DNA of 64,000 nt from Stutzerimonas kunmingensis (GCF_900114065.1 NZ_FORS01000008.1:1-64000); one strand, 5' to 3'; counted from the stretch's first letter, positions 1 to 7,560 are shown. Made by a program: numbers and translations. The notes: generated by a model from the letters alone, not told the origin.

Positions 1-1
1 C

Positions 2-160
2 GCCCTGCTGGATCGGCTGACCCACCACTGCCACATCGTCGAAACCGGTAACGAGTCCTATCGCCTGCAACACAGTAGCTTGGCGGCCCAGGCCAAGATC
101 AAATCACGGGAGCGAAAGCGTAAGGGCGGCCAGGAACCGGAGGACGATGAGCCGTTCTGA
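2..160 (+). CDS. istB: IS21-family helper ATPase IstB, C-terminal end (partial)
   Basis: The first 53 codons of the window read as the C-terminus of an IstB-type transposition helper. The stretch with LTHHCHIVETG followed by a basic tail rich in K and R is typical of the end of IS21-family IstB proteins, AAA+ ATPases that assist the IstA transposase. The AAA+ core and IstA lie to the left, outside the window. The terminal repeats of the element follow at 304-354, which supports the call. The gene is cut by the window edge, so whether the element is intact cannot be judged. Confidence 0.75.
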   Translation, partial: ALLDRLTHHCHIVETGNESYRLQHSSLAAQAKIKSRERKRKGGQEPEDDEPF

Positions 161-303
161 TTTCATGGCGACGACGGCCTGCTACGTGGCTGCGTGTGGC
201 AGGTCTTAAACAACTGAACTGGGCTAGCGAAGGAGTGGGGGCAAAAGCAGCTGCGCTGGTAGACTTATCCACAGTTGCTGGTAACAAAATCAGCAATCCG
301 CCC

Positions 304-354
304 TGGGTCAAATTTCAATCGGCAGGGTGGGTCAATTTTCCATCAGCGCCAACA
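304..354. repeat. Right end of an IS21-family element with two internal terminal repeats
   Basis: Two near-identical direct repeats (TGGGTCAAATTTCA at 304-317, TGGGTCAATTTTCC at 328-341) lie 24 bp apart, followed by a CCAACA end at 349-354. Read on the minus strand the end starts TGTTGGCGCTGATGG, with the TG start and repeated inner motifs usual for IS21-family ends. The partner left end is outside the window, so the exact boundary is inferred. Confidence 0.6.
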
Positions 355-569
355 TACTGGCGTCAGCAATTCGGAAACACTCGTCGGCCGTTCAGTCAGC
401 ACGCGCCAGAGAATAGCGATGTAGCGAATCCACATTTGGGCATCAGGGCGAAACTTGAACTGAAGGGTGAGGCTAAGCAGAACCATCACTCCGGCGCAGC
501 CCTGCGCTACCTGATGCTGATGGCTTCCATCGACTGGCATTTCCGTGCCTGACCAAGTCCGGAGGGCAT
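355..569. other. Gene-poor stretch between the IS end and the XRE gene
   Basis: About 215 bp with short open frames on both strands, none with a recognisable domain, a convincing ribosome-binding site or support from neighbours. It may be the remnant of a sequence interrupted by the IS21 insertion. Confidence 0.4.
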
Positions 570-782
570 TCAGCCCTCCGGATCATCCTGCAGTTCCAGC
601 AACTCACCCACCTCACAGTTCAGGTACTGGCAGATCGTCTCCAGGTCCTTGAGCTCCACCCGTTGCGCGGTCTCGTGATAGAGCCGCGTGAGGGTTCCGC
701 GGTTGATCCCCGTGTCCCTAACCACGTCACTTATCTTCAATTTCCGCTCACCGAGTAGGCGAGATAAATGGCACTTGACCAT
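570..782 (-). CDS. XRE-family transcriptional regulator (small repressor)
   Basis: Predicted small cytoplasmic DNA-binding protein of 70 aa. It is one Cro/C1-type helix-turn-helix, with residues MVKCHLSRLLGE, the turn DTGINRGTLTRLY, and then a C-terminal segment (LETICQYLNCEVGELLEL) typical of single-domain XRE proteins. I chose ATG at 782 because GGAG sits about 8 nt upstream; a TTG at 794 is an in-frame alternative. It faces the AlpA-like gene at 931 across palindromic sites, so it most likely represses its own promoter and the excisionase/integrase promoter, like the repressor of a phage-type switch. The target is inferred from layout only. Confidence 0.8.
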   Translation of the reverse strand: MVKCHLSRLLGERKLKISDVVRDTGINRGTLTRLYHETAQRVELKDLETICQYLNCEVGELLELQDDPEG

Positions 783-794
783 CTCAATCTCCAA

Positions 795-867
795 AAAATG
801 ATCTTCTAGAGATCATTTTGTACTTGCAAAGCCCAAAATGAGCGTTATATTGATCTTCAGGAGATCA
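795..867. promoter_or_regulatory. Two palindromic operator sites between XRE repressor and AlpA-like gene
   Basis: Site 1 (795-819) is AAAATGATCT, 5 nt, AGATCATTTT, a perfect 10-bp inverted repeat. Site 2 (851-867) is TGATCT, 5 nt, AGATCA. Both share TGATCT-TC..G-AGATCA with the same 5-nt spacer, and their centres are 52 bp apart. Site 1 lies just upstream of the repressor start codon at 782; site 2 lies upstream of the gene at 931. This is the arrangement expected for a divergent repressor-controlled switch. The protein that binds is inferred to be the neighbouring XRE protein. Confidence 0.7.
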
Positions 868-891
868 TTATGAGCTATCAGGAGCTCATAA
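868..891. promoter_or_regulatory. Third perfect palindrome upstream of the AlpA-like gene
   Basis: TTATGAGCT, 6 nt, AGCTCATAA: a perfect 9-bp inverted repeat adjoining operator 2. Its sequence differs from the other two sites, so it may bind another protein or form a hairpin in the 5' leader of the excisionase-integrase transcript. Confidence 0.5.
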
Positions 892-930
892 GAATCCGCT
901 GTCGTTCAATTTAGCAGAGAGGGCATTGCT

Positions 931-1164
931 ATGTCTCACACCTATCTGACCACCGAGGAGCTGGCCACGCGTATGAAGTACGACGTGCGCACCATCCGTA
1001 ACCGCCTGAAGGACTCGGTACTGCTCGAAGGCATCCATTACTTCCGCCCGTTTGGTGGTCGAAAGATCCTGTTCATTTGGGAGGCCATCGAAAAGGACAT
1101 GCAGAAGCATTCCCGCACCTCCAGTTTGATACCTATGGCCGGCGGAGGCATTTGCCATGGGTAA
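931..1164 (+). CDS. AlpA/excisionase-like helix-turn-helix protein
   Basis: 77-aa protein with an N-terminal winged-helix/MerR-like HTH (TTEELATRMKYDVRTIRNRLKDS, then a wing with GIHYFRPFGGRKILFIWEAI). This is typical of small DNA-binding proteins encoded beside integrases, which act as recombination directionality factors or AlpA-type activators of int. Its stop at 1162-1164 overlaps the integrase start at 1157, implying translational coupling. Whether it promotes excision or transcription cannot be told from sequence. Confidence 0.7.
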   Translation: MSHTYLTTEELATRMKYDVRTIRNRLKDSVLLEGIHYFRPFGGRKILFIWEAIEKDMQKHSRTSSLIPMAGGGICHG

Positions 1165-2317
1165 GATTCGTGCCCGTGCCGACAACGAGAAGTTGTTCTT
1201 CGACTTCACTTATCTGGACAAACGCTGCCGTGAGCAAACCACGTTGCCTGATACGCCGGCCAATCGAAAAAAGCTGGAGAAAATCCTTGAGCGTATCGAG
1301 GCAGAAATCACGCTGGGAAGCTTCGACTATGCCACTTACTTTCCGCAAAGCAGCAAGGTTCAGGAGTTCGCAAGACTGCGGGCTGGCTGCGCGATATTGA
1401 AGACTCCACCATTTAGGGACTTCGCCGAACGCTGGTTCGACGAAAAGCGTGTGGAGTGGCGCGACACACATACAACGACGGTACGTCAGACCCTTGATAA
1501 ATACCTGCTACCAACATTCGGCAGACAAGAAGTCAGCGCCATCACCAAGGCAGAAATCCTGTCCTTCCGCTCGGCACTCGGCAAAGTTCCCGGGCTGAAG
1601 GGGCAGGCTCTGTCAGCGACGCGAATCAACCACATCATGACGCCATTGCGCATGATCCTTAGTGAGGCGGCTGACCGGTTTGAGTTTACTTCACCGTACC
1701 TCAACATCAAATCGCTGAAGGTTCCCAAGACCGATGTGGAGCCGTTCACTCTGGATGAAGTGCTGCAGATTCTCGGTGCCGTGCGCGAGGACTTCCGCAA
1801 CTACTACACGGTGCGCTTCTTCACCGGGATGCGCACGGGAGAAGTCGACGGCCTGCAGTGGAAATTCGTCGACTTTCAGAGGCGGCAAATCCTTATCCGC
1901 GAAACTTGGGTCGGTGGCCGGCTCGACTACACGAAGAATGACGGCTCGCAACGCGAAATCGACATGTCTGGCCCGGTGTACAAGGCCCTGCTCGATCAGC
2001 AGAAGAAGACGGGGAGTGGTCAGTTCGTCTTCTGTTCTCGGGAAGGTACGCCTTTTTCGTACCGCAACATCAACAACAGGGTTTGGTTTCCGCTGCTGCG
2101 TCATCTGGGGCTGCGCCAGCGACGCCCTTACCAGACCCGCCATACGGCTGCGACCCTTTGGCTGGCTGCAGGCGAAAACCCGGAGTGGATTGCCCGGCAG
2201 ATGGGCCACACAACTACAGAGATGCTGTTCCGCGTCTACTCGCGCTACGTGCCTAACTTGACCCGACGTGACGGAAGCGCCTTCGACAATCTGATCCAAG
2301 CCAATTTGAAGGACTGA
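1157..2317 (+). CDS. Tyrosine recombinase (phage/island integrase)
   Basis: 386-aa site-specific recombinase that would integrate and excise the element at the neighbouring tRNA-Arg. The N-terminal ~65 aa fit the DUF3596/Arm-type DNA-binding domain (YLDKRCREQTTLPDTPANRKKLEK), followed by a core-binding SAM-like domain (~95-180) and a catalytic domain. Visible catalytic residues are Arg226 (TGMRTGEV), Arg328 (YQTRHTA, with Tyr in place of the first box II His), His351 (MGHTTTEM) and the nucleophile Tyr361 (RVYSRY). All needed residues are present, so it is probably active. It is cotranscribed with the HTH gene upstream. Confidence 0.9.
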   Translation: MGKIRARADNEKLFFDFTYLDKRCREQTTLPDTPANRKKLEKILERIEAEITLGSFDYATYFPQSSKVQEFARLRAGCAILKTPPFRDFAERWFDEKRVEWRDTHTTTVRQTLDKYLLPTFGRQEVSAITKAEILSFRSALGKVPGLKGQALSATRINHIMTPLRMILSEAADRFEFTSPYLNIKSLKVPKTDVEPFTLDEVLQILGAVREDFRNYYTVRFFTGMRTGEVDGLQWKFVDFQRRQILIRETWVGGRLDYTKNDGSQREIDMSGPVYKALLDQQKKTGSGQFVFCSREGTPFSYRNINNRVWFPLLRHLGLRQRRPYQTRHTAATLWLAAGENPEWIARQMGHTTTEMLFRVYSRYVPNLTRRDGSAFDNLIQANLKD

Positions 2318-2328
2318 GGAGTACTCAC

Positions 2329-2613
2329 ATGAAATTGATCAACCGCAGCAGCGTCACGTACCTGCATCCGGCGATAGAAGCTCGTGAACACCAGTACTTG
2401 AAGCATTTGGCTTCTGCCATGAGCCACTACCTCGAGAGCCCCAACGGCAATGAACTGGTCTGCATCCTTGGCTCCGGCTACGAGAAGAACAACCGCCAGG
2501 CGCTCGATACCTGGGTCGCCTATCACCGTAATGAGGTCTTCGAGAAACGGTTGGAGGGGCGCAGCCCGCTGGACTTCCTGATCGAAAAGCTGGAGAGCAT
2601 GCTCAACAACTAA
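2329..2613 (+). CDS. Hypothetical protein downstream of integrase
   Basis: 94-aa protein of unknown function. It starts 12 bp after the integrase stop, so it is very probably cotranscribed. It is mixed charged/hydrophobic, with no signal peptide or membrane segment; visible stretches are LHPAIEAREHQYLKHLASAM and a C-terminal helix (SPLDFLIEKLESMLNN). A strong terminator follows directly. Its position suggests an accessory role in the element (DNA processing, regulation or cargo), but I recognise no family. Confidence 0.65.
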   Translation: MKLINRSSVTYLHPAIEAREHQYLKHLASAMSHYLESPNGNELVCILGSGYEKNNRQALDTWVAYHRNEVFEKRLEGRSPLDFLIEKLESMLNN

Positions 2614-2620
2614 AGTAACG

Positions 2621-2640
2621 AAGGGGCCGAAAGGCCCCTT
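2621..2640 (+). terminator. Terminator after the integrase operon
   Basis: AAGGGGCC GAAA GGCCCCTT: a perfect 8-bp stem with a GAAA tetraloop, starting 7 nt after the stop of the 94-aa gene, with a short T run. Confidence 0.8.
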
Positions 2641-2670
2641 CTGCTTAGGTGCTTTCAGATGGGTTGGGAG

Positions 2671-2762
2671 TTGTGCCCGATTGTGGCTAATACTCAATCT
2701 CTGCGAAGTAACCGGCATGCCATCTCACCGTGCGGCACGCTTTGGGCACAGAATTGGCACAG
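2671..2762. repeat. Candidate arm-type integrase sites
   Basis: TTGTGCCC at 2671-2678 (complement GGGCACAA), GGGCACAG at 2744-2751 and TGGCACAG at 2755-2762 form a small cluster of related octamers between the integrase operon and the tRNA attachment site. This is the place where arm-binding sites of Arm-domain integrases occur. The assignment is by position and repetition only. Confidence 0.35.
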
Positions 2763-2905
2763 CCTGAAAAGCCGCCGCTAGATGACACTGAGGGCAGTGC
2801 TCATCGCAGCCTGAGAGCTGGCATCAAGGGAATTTTGCTGGAGGGCGCCGATTCAGCAGCGGAAGCGGCGAAGCCTTAGAAAAAAACCATTGAATCAAGA
2901 GGATA

Positions 2906-2982
2906 TGGCGCACCTGGCGGGATTCGAACCCACGACCCTTGCCTTCGGAGGGCAATACTCTATCCAGCTGAGCTACAGGTGC
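2906..2982 (-). tRNA. tRNA-Arg (anticodon CCG)
   Basis: 77-nt cloverleaf on the minus strand. Acceptor GCACCTG pairs with CAGGTGC, the D arm is AGCTCAGCTGGATAGAGT, anticodon stem TTGCC/GGCAA encloses CTCCGAA (anticodon CCG, reads CGG), and the T arm carries GGTTCGAATCC. Discriminator G and CCA are encoded. The 3' end faces the integrase 0.6 kb away, the usual geometry of a tRNA attachment site. Confidence 0.93.
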
Positions 2983-3041
2983 GTATGTGTTGCGGCGAAC
3001 TATTTGACCACTAGCCTGCACCCTTCTCAACTCGATGATCA

Positions 3042-3085
3042 CTGCCTTCGGAGGGCAGTACTCTATCCAGCTGAGCTACGGATGC
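3042..3085 (-). pseudogene. Truncated tRNA-Arg(CCG): 5' half only
   Basis: A 44-nt copy of the 5' half of tRNA-Arg(CCG): acceptor strand GCATCCG, D arm and full anticodon stem-loop. It is identical to the intact gene at 40 of 44 positions. The anticodon stem differs by a paired change (CTGCC/GGCAG against TTGCC/GGCAA), so it derives from a once functional tRNA. After the anticodon stem the sequence departs from a tRNA, and no CGGATGC partner strand for the acceptor stem follows. It lies 59 bp upstream, in the direction of transcription, of the intact tRNA. It is probably the host gene broken by integration. Confidence 0.8.
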
Positions 3086-3251
3086 GTTGCGGGGCGCAAT
3101 CATACGCATGTCGTTGACGGGCGTCCATGCTGGTGCGGCCGGGCGGATACGTCCAGGTGCGGCTTTTTCGCAGCTGCCTGTCACCGGGCCGGCTGGTACC
3201 CTGCGTGTCGCGGCCGGGGGCCGTGGGTGTTCGGATGGCGAGGGGATGGAG

Positions 3252-3947
3252 ATGTCGGGCCATATCAAACTCTGGGATGCGCCGCTGCGGCTGTTTCACT
3301 GGTTGTTCGCCGGGACGGTGATCGCAGCCGTCGTCACCGGCTGGGTGGGCGGCAATCTGATGCCCTGGCATGGCCGGCTCGGTCTGCTGGTGCTGGGGCT
3401 GCTGGTATTTCGTCTGGTGTGGGGCTTCGTCGGGTCGACCTATGCACGCTGGTCGCGGATCTTCGCGGCAACCGTCGGTGTGAAGGATTATCTGCAGGGC
3501 AACTGGCGCGAGGCCGGGCACAACCCGCTCGGTGCTTTTTCGGTGCTGGCCATGCTACTGCTGGTGAGCTTTCAGGTGACGAGCGGCTTGATGGCAACCG
3601 ATGACATCGCCTTCCAGGGCCCGCTTTATACGTTGGTCAGCAGCGAAACCGGCAGCGCGCTGAGCGGCCTGCATCGGCAGGCAAAGTGGCTGCTGCTGGT
3701 GCTGATCGGCATGCACATCGGGGCCATCATCTATTACACGCTGGTGATGCGCCGTCCGCTGGTGCGCGCGATGATTGCAGGAAGAACGCAGCGCGAGCAC
3801 CCGACCCAGCAGGATGCCCGCGGTGGTTCGCTGTTTGCGGCGGTGCTGGCGATTGCGCTGGGTGCGGCTTGCGTATGGGGTGTGCAAGCGGTAGGGGATT
3901 GGCTGGAGCCGGAACCCGCCGCGGTCGCACCGAGCCTGGACTGGTAA
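3252..3947 (+). CDS. Cytochrome b561 family integral membrane protein
   Basis: 231-aa inner-membrane di-haem cytochrome b of the b561/Ni-Fe-hydrogenase cytochrome-b type, expected to pass electrons between quinones or a periplasmic partner and a c-type cytochrome. Hydrophobic helices lie near residues 12-30, 38-56, 95-113 and 150-170, plus a C-terminal anchor (~195-215). Histidines in RLFHWLF, PWHGRLG, GLHRQAKW and IGMHIGAI fit haem ligation. ATG 3252 has AGGGG at good spacing; an ATG two codons upstream is less well placed. It converges on the cytochrome c' gene, a frequent functional pairing. Confidence 0.85.
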   Translation: MSGHIKLWDAPLRLFHWLFAGTVIAAVVTGWVGGNLMPWHGRLGLLVLGLLVFRLVWGFVGSTYARWSRIFAATVGVKDYLQGNWREAGHNPLGAFSVLAMLLLVSFQVTSGLMATDDIAFQGPLYTLVSSETGSALSGLHRQAKWLLLVLIGMHIGAIIYYTLVMRRPLVRAMIAGRTQREHPTQQDARGGSLFAAVLAIALGAACVWGVQAVGDWLEPEPAAVAPSLDW

Positions 3948-3976
3948 GCCAGCCGACGGGTTGGTGTCGGCTGGCT
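3947..3976. terminator. Bidirectional terminator between cytochromes b561 and c'
   Basis: AGCCAGCCGAC, 8 nt, GTCGGCTGGCT: a perfect 11-bp inverted repeat exactly between the two convergent stop codons. Confidence 0.7.
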
Positions 3977-3984
3977 GCGACGGG

Positions 3985-4449
3985 TCAGTCGGCGCGGAAC
4001 TTGTCGTGGCAGGACTTGCAGCTGCCGCCGACGTCACCGAAGGCCTTCTTGATCGCGGCTTGGTCGCCTTCCGCTGCGACCTTGGCGAGCTGGTTGGCGG
4101 CGGCGGTGAAGTCGCGACCGATGCGCCCAGCTTCGTCGAGATTCTGGAAGAACTCAGGCTTCAGGCGAGTCGTCTTGCCCAGCTGTTCGGTGGTGGTGTC
4201 CGGGCTGTACAGGCTGCCCATGCCGGAGTTTGCGATGGCGGCGATGGCATTGGCAGCGGCAGCTACCTTGGCCTGGTCGTAGGGCTCCTTGCCATCGACT
4301 ACCTGGGCCTTGATCTTGCCCATGTTCCAGGACATGAACTGGTAGCCGGCCTGGCGGGTTTCGACCATCTCTTCCGGCTTCATCTGCGCCTGGACGGCAG
4401 TGCTGGCCAGCAGGGCGGCGGCCACGGCGCCTGTCATCAATGCTTTCAC
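3985..4449 (-). CDS. Cytochrome c' (class II c-type cytochrome)
   Basis: 154-aa periplasmic haem protein. The signal peptide (residues 1-21, cut after VQA) precedes a four-helix-bundle domain starting QMKPEEMVETRQAGYQFM. The haem-binding CKSCH sits at residues 144-148 near the C-terminus, which defines class II cytochromes c'. Known family members bind NO and CO at a five-coordinate haem and give NO tolerance in denitrifiers. The length fits the family. It is convergent with the cytochrome b561 gene. Confidence 0.92.
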   Translation of the reverse strand: MKALMTGAVAAALLASTAVQAQMKPEEMVETRQAGYQFMSWNMGKIKAQVVDGKEPYDQAKVAAAANAIAAIANSGMGSLYSPDTTTEQLGKTTRLKPEFFQNLDEAGRIGRDFTAAANQLAKVAAEGDQAAIKKAFGDVGGSCKSCHDKFRAD

Positions 4450-4750
4450 GGTAACTCCTTATCGATCCTTGGTTATCGGCGGCCGAGGCCGCTCGCGCGC
4501 AACTATACCCCGGCCAGTAGTAGGGTTTGGGTAACAAGTCGTGACAGGCCGTGCGATGTATCAGGCTGGTCAATGGCGCGACAACGTCATGCGTCATGAG
4601 CTTGCCGGGCCAGTGGCTGCGGTCCTAGCATGGCCGTTCGCAGTGCAATGCGGCGACAGGAACCGGGCGGCTAAGGACGGTTCAGATGATCGTCGTATCA
4701 GCCAAACTTTCCGCAGCGGGCCTGCCGCTACGATGCCCGAGGAGACTGCC
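4450..4750. other. Intergenic region between cytochrome c' and gabD
   Basis: About 300 bp of divergent promoter space. Near the cytochrome c' end a TATAGT-like -10 can be read on the minus strand, without a clear -35. I see no gene, no Anr-type site and no strong hairpin. Confidence 0.4.
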
Positions 4751-6199
4751 ATGCAACTCAAAGACACCGCTCTGTTCCGTCAGCAGGCCTATATCGATGG
4801 CGCCTGGGTCGATGCCGACAGCGGCCAGACCATCAGCGTGAACAACCCGGCCACCGGCGAAACGCTTGGCACGGTGCCGAAGATGGGCGCCGCGGAAACC
4901 CGTCGCGCCGTCGATGCCGCCGAGCGTGCGCTGCCGGCCTGGCGTGATCTTACCGCCAAGGAGCGTTCGCAGAAGCTGCGCCGCTGGTTCGAGCTTTTGA
5001 TGGAGAACCAGGACGACCTTGGCCGCCTGATGACCCTGGAGCAGGGCAAGCCGCTGGCCGAAGCCAAGGGCGAGATCGCCTACGCCGCCTCCTTCATCGA
5101 GTGGTTCGCCGAGGAAGCCAAGCGCATCTACGGCGATACCATTCCCGGCCATCAGAAAGACAAACGCATCATCGTCATCAAGCAGCCGATCGGCGTGACC
5201 GCGGCGATCACCCCGTGGAATTTCCCGGCAGCGATGATCACCCGCAAGGCCGGCCCGGCACTCGCAGCTGGCTGCACCATGGTGATCAAACCCGCTTCGC
5301 AGACGCCGTTCTCGGCACTGGCGATGGTCGAGCTGGCCGAACGCGCCGGGATTCCCAAGGGCGTGCTCAGCGTCGTGACCGGCTCGGCCGGCGACATCGG
5401 CAACGAGCTGACCGCCAACCCCAAGGTCCGCAAGATTTCGTTCACCGGCTCCACCGAAGTGGGTGCCAAGCTGATGGAGCAGTGCGCGCCGGGGATCAAG
5501 AAGGTCTCGCTGGAGCTCGGTGGCAATGCGCCGTTCATCGTCTTCGACGACGCCGATCTGGACGAGGCGGTGAAGGGTGCCGTGCAGTCCAAGTACCGCA
5601 ATGCCGGGCAGACCTGTGTCTGCGTCAATCGCATCTATGTGCAGGATGGCGTGTATGACGCCTTCGCCGAGAAGTTTCAGGCGGCGGTGGCCAGGCTGCG
5701 GGTCGGTAATGGCCTGGAGGAGGGCACGGATCTCGGCCCGCTGATCGACGATCGCGCTGCCGCCAAAGTCCGCGAGCATATCGAGGATGCCGTCGCCCAG
5801 GGCGCGCGACTGGTGGCGGGCGGCCAGGCCCATGCGCTTGGCGGCAGCTATTTCGAGCCGACCGTGCTGGTCGACGTGCCGGACAGCGCCAAGGTGGCCA
5901 AGGAAGAGACCTTCGGCCCGTTGGCGCCGCTGTTCCGCTTCAAGGACGAGGCCGATGCGATCGCCAAGGCCAACGACACCGAGTTCGGCCTGGCCTCCTA
6001 CTTCTACGCGCGCGATCTGGGCCGGGTGTTCCGCGTCGCCGAGGCGCTGGAGTACGGCATGGTCGGCATCAATACCGGACTGATCTCTACCGAAGTGGCG
6101 CCGTTCGGCGGCGTGAAGTCCTCCGGTCTCGGCCGCGAGGGCTCGAAGTACGGCATCGAGGATTACCTGGAGATCAAGTATCTCTGCATGGGCATCTGA
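4751..6199 (+). CDS. gabD: NADP-dependent succinate-semialdehyde dehydrogenase
   Basis: 482-aa aldehyde dehydrogenase, the length of E. coli GabD. It oxidises succinate semialdehyde to succinate with NADP in GABA breakdown. Visible motifs are the substrate/NADP region TPWNFPAAM, the Rossmann turn FTGSTEVG, general base Glu255 (ELGGNAPF) and catalytic Cys289 (AGQTCVC). ATG 4751 has a GAGGAG site 7-12 nt upstream; open frame further upstream has no conserved sequence. The usual partner gabT is absent, and a terminator follows, so it is monocistronic here. A related semialdehyde substrate cannot be excluded. Confidence 0.9.
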   Translation: MQLKDTALFRQQAYIDGAWVDADSGQTISVNNPATGETLGTVPKMGAAETRRAVDAAERALPAWRDLTAKERSQKLRRWFELLMENQDDLGRLMTLEQGKPLAEAKGEIAYAASFIEWFAEEAKRIYGDTIPGHQKDKRIIVIKQPIGVTAAITPWNFPAAMITRKAGPALAAGCTMVIKPASQTPFSALAMVELAERAGIPKGVLSVVTGSAGDIGNELTANPKVRKISFTGSTEVGAKLMEQCAPGIKKVSLELGGNAPFIVFDDADLDEAVKGAVQSKYRNAGQTCVCVNRIYVQDGVYDAFAEKFQAAVARLRVGNGLEEGTDLGPLIDDRAAAKVREHIEDAVAQGARLVAGGQAHALGGSYFEPTVLVDVPDSAKVAKEETFGPLAPLFRFKDEADAIAKANDTEFGLASYFYARDLGRVFRVAEALEYGMVGINTGLISTEVAPFGGVKSSGLGREGSKYGIEDYLEIKYLCMGI

Positions 6200-6209
6200 G
6201 CCACCTGCG

Positions 6210-6244
6210 ACAGCTGGCCTCAGGGGCCGAGGCTGGCTGTTTGC
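6210..6244 (+). terminator. Terminator after gabD
   Basis: ACAGCTGGCCTC, short loop, GAGGCTGGCTGT, a 12-bp stem with two mismatched positions, ending in TTTGC, 10 nt after the gabD stop. A second hairpin, ATCGCGCC/GGCGCGAT, follows at 6261-6282. Confidence 0.6.
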
Positions 6245-6327
6245 TATAGGTCCGTGCAGAATCGCGCCCCCACTGGCGCGATCCCTCTCAAGGATCTTTC
6301 GCCATCTACCTACACCGTCGCTAGGCT

Positions 6328-7560
6328 GTGGTGACATCTCCAGCGAGCAGTGCAGTGAGCATCTCCGCCCAAGTTTCATTCGTTCTGGTTGCCTACAACG
6401 AGCCCTGGCGCGCGGATCAGCTTTGTCAGCTGGTGCGCGAACTGCGCCCCGGTATGCGCGTGCAGCCAGCGGCCGATGGGCATGCCGCGCTGGAACTGTG
6501 CAAGCGTCAGGTGCCCAGCCTGTTGATTGTCGATGGTGAGCTGGATGGCCTTGATGGCCGCCAACTGCTGCGCGAACTGCGTCGTCACGGTCCGACCCAG
6601 CGCCTGCCCTGCGTGCTGATCAGCGCGCGCACCGATACCGCCAGCGTACGCACCGTGCTGCCGCTGGCACCCGCCGCCTACCTAGGCAAACCCTATGATC
6701 TCGACGACCTGCGCCAGCGCCTGGACAAGCTGCTGCCGCGTTCGGCCGGTCGTGCAGGGATAACGACGCCCGCATCGACAGACAGCGTGGACAGTTTTCT
6801 CGAGCGCATGCGCCCGCATAACCGCGGCGCTCCGCTGCAGGAGGGGGTGCTGGTGGCACTGCAGCGTCTGCAGAGCGGCGATCAGGATTTCGCCGAGCTC
6901 GAAGAGCTGTTGACCCGCGACCCGCAGGTGACCGCGCGGCTGATCAGCGTCGCCAGCAGCGGTACGCAACAGGCCGCACCATGTCTCAGCCTGGGCGAGG
7001 CACAGCGCCGGCTCGGCGCTGCGCGCAGTCTCCAGCTGGTGACCGAGCTGGCGCTGCAGCACAACGCCCGGCTGATCGAGCCACGTCTGGCCGAACTGGG
7101 TGCGCAGCTTGGCGCGCAGGCGCTGCGCACCGCACGCCTGGCCAGCTGGTTGGCGCGGCAGCTGAAGCTGGACAGAGAGCTCTGCTTCAGCGCCGGCCTG
7201 CTGAGGAACATCGGTGAACTGGCGCTATTACGCAGCCTGCAGGACTGGCTCGACAGTGGCGGTGAGCTGGATGAGTCGAGTCTTCAGCGCTGCCTGCGGG
7301 AACGGGCCGCAGGCTTTGGCTCGGCGTTGCGCGCGCAATGGGCGCTGCCGCTGGAGTTGCGCCAGGTGATCGCGGCCTACTACGCCCTGGGCGCCGGCGC
7401 ACTCAGCCGCGAAGCGCTGGTGCTCAACCTGACGCGACTGCTGATCGATCTGCCGGAAGGCGTCGAGCCCGCCTCCCTTTCCGGCGAGCGGACGGTGCGT
7501 TTGCTGCGTATCGACCCCGACCTGCTCGCTCGCGCCCCGCGGCATGCCGTTTCCGGCTGA
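6328..7560 (+). CDS. Response-regulator receiver / HDOD domain protein
   Basis: About 400-410 aa. The N-terminal receiver domain (to ~residue 140) has the phosphorylatable Asp in LLIVDGELDG, a switch region LISAR and the conserved Lys in LGKPYDL. An HDOD domain (~170-400) follows, a catalytically inert HD relative used in signalling and motility control; DPQVTARLISVASS and GLLRNIGELALL are typical. The start is uncertain: GTG 6328, GTG 6331 and GTG 6355 are all in frame, and the receiver fold needs only the last. No sensor kinase is nearby. The output partner is unknown. Confidence 0.8.
   Translation: MVTSPASSAVSISAQVSFVLVAYNEPWRADQLCQLVRELRPGMRVQPAADGHAALELCKRQVPSLLIVDGELDGLDGRQLLRELRRHGPTQRLPCVLISARTDTASVRTVLPLAPAAYLGKPYDLDDLRQRLDKLLPRSAGRAGITTPASTDSVDSFLERMRPHNRGAPLQEGVLVALQRLQSGDQDFAELEELLTRDPQVTARLISVASSGTQQAAPCLSLGEAQRRLGAARSLQLVTELALQHNARLIEPRLAELGAQLGAQALRTARLASWLARQLKLDRELCFSAGLLRNIGELALLRSLQDWLDSGGELDESSLQRCLRERAAGFGSALRAQWALPLELRQVIAAYYALGAGALSREALVLNLTRLLIDLPEGVEPASLSGERTVRLLRIDPDLLARAPRHAVSG

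Noticed and set aside
343-540. Minus-strand 65-codon frame beside the IS21 end
   Set aside because: It runs into the IS terminal repeat, has no RBS or recognisable domain, and an equally long frame exists on the other strand.
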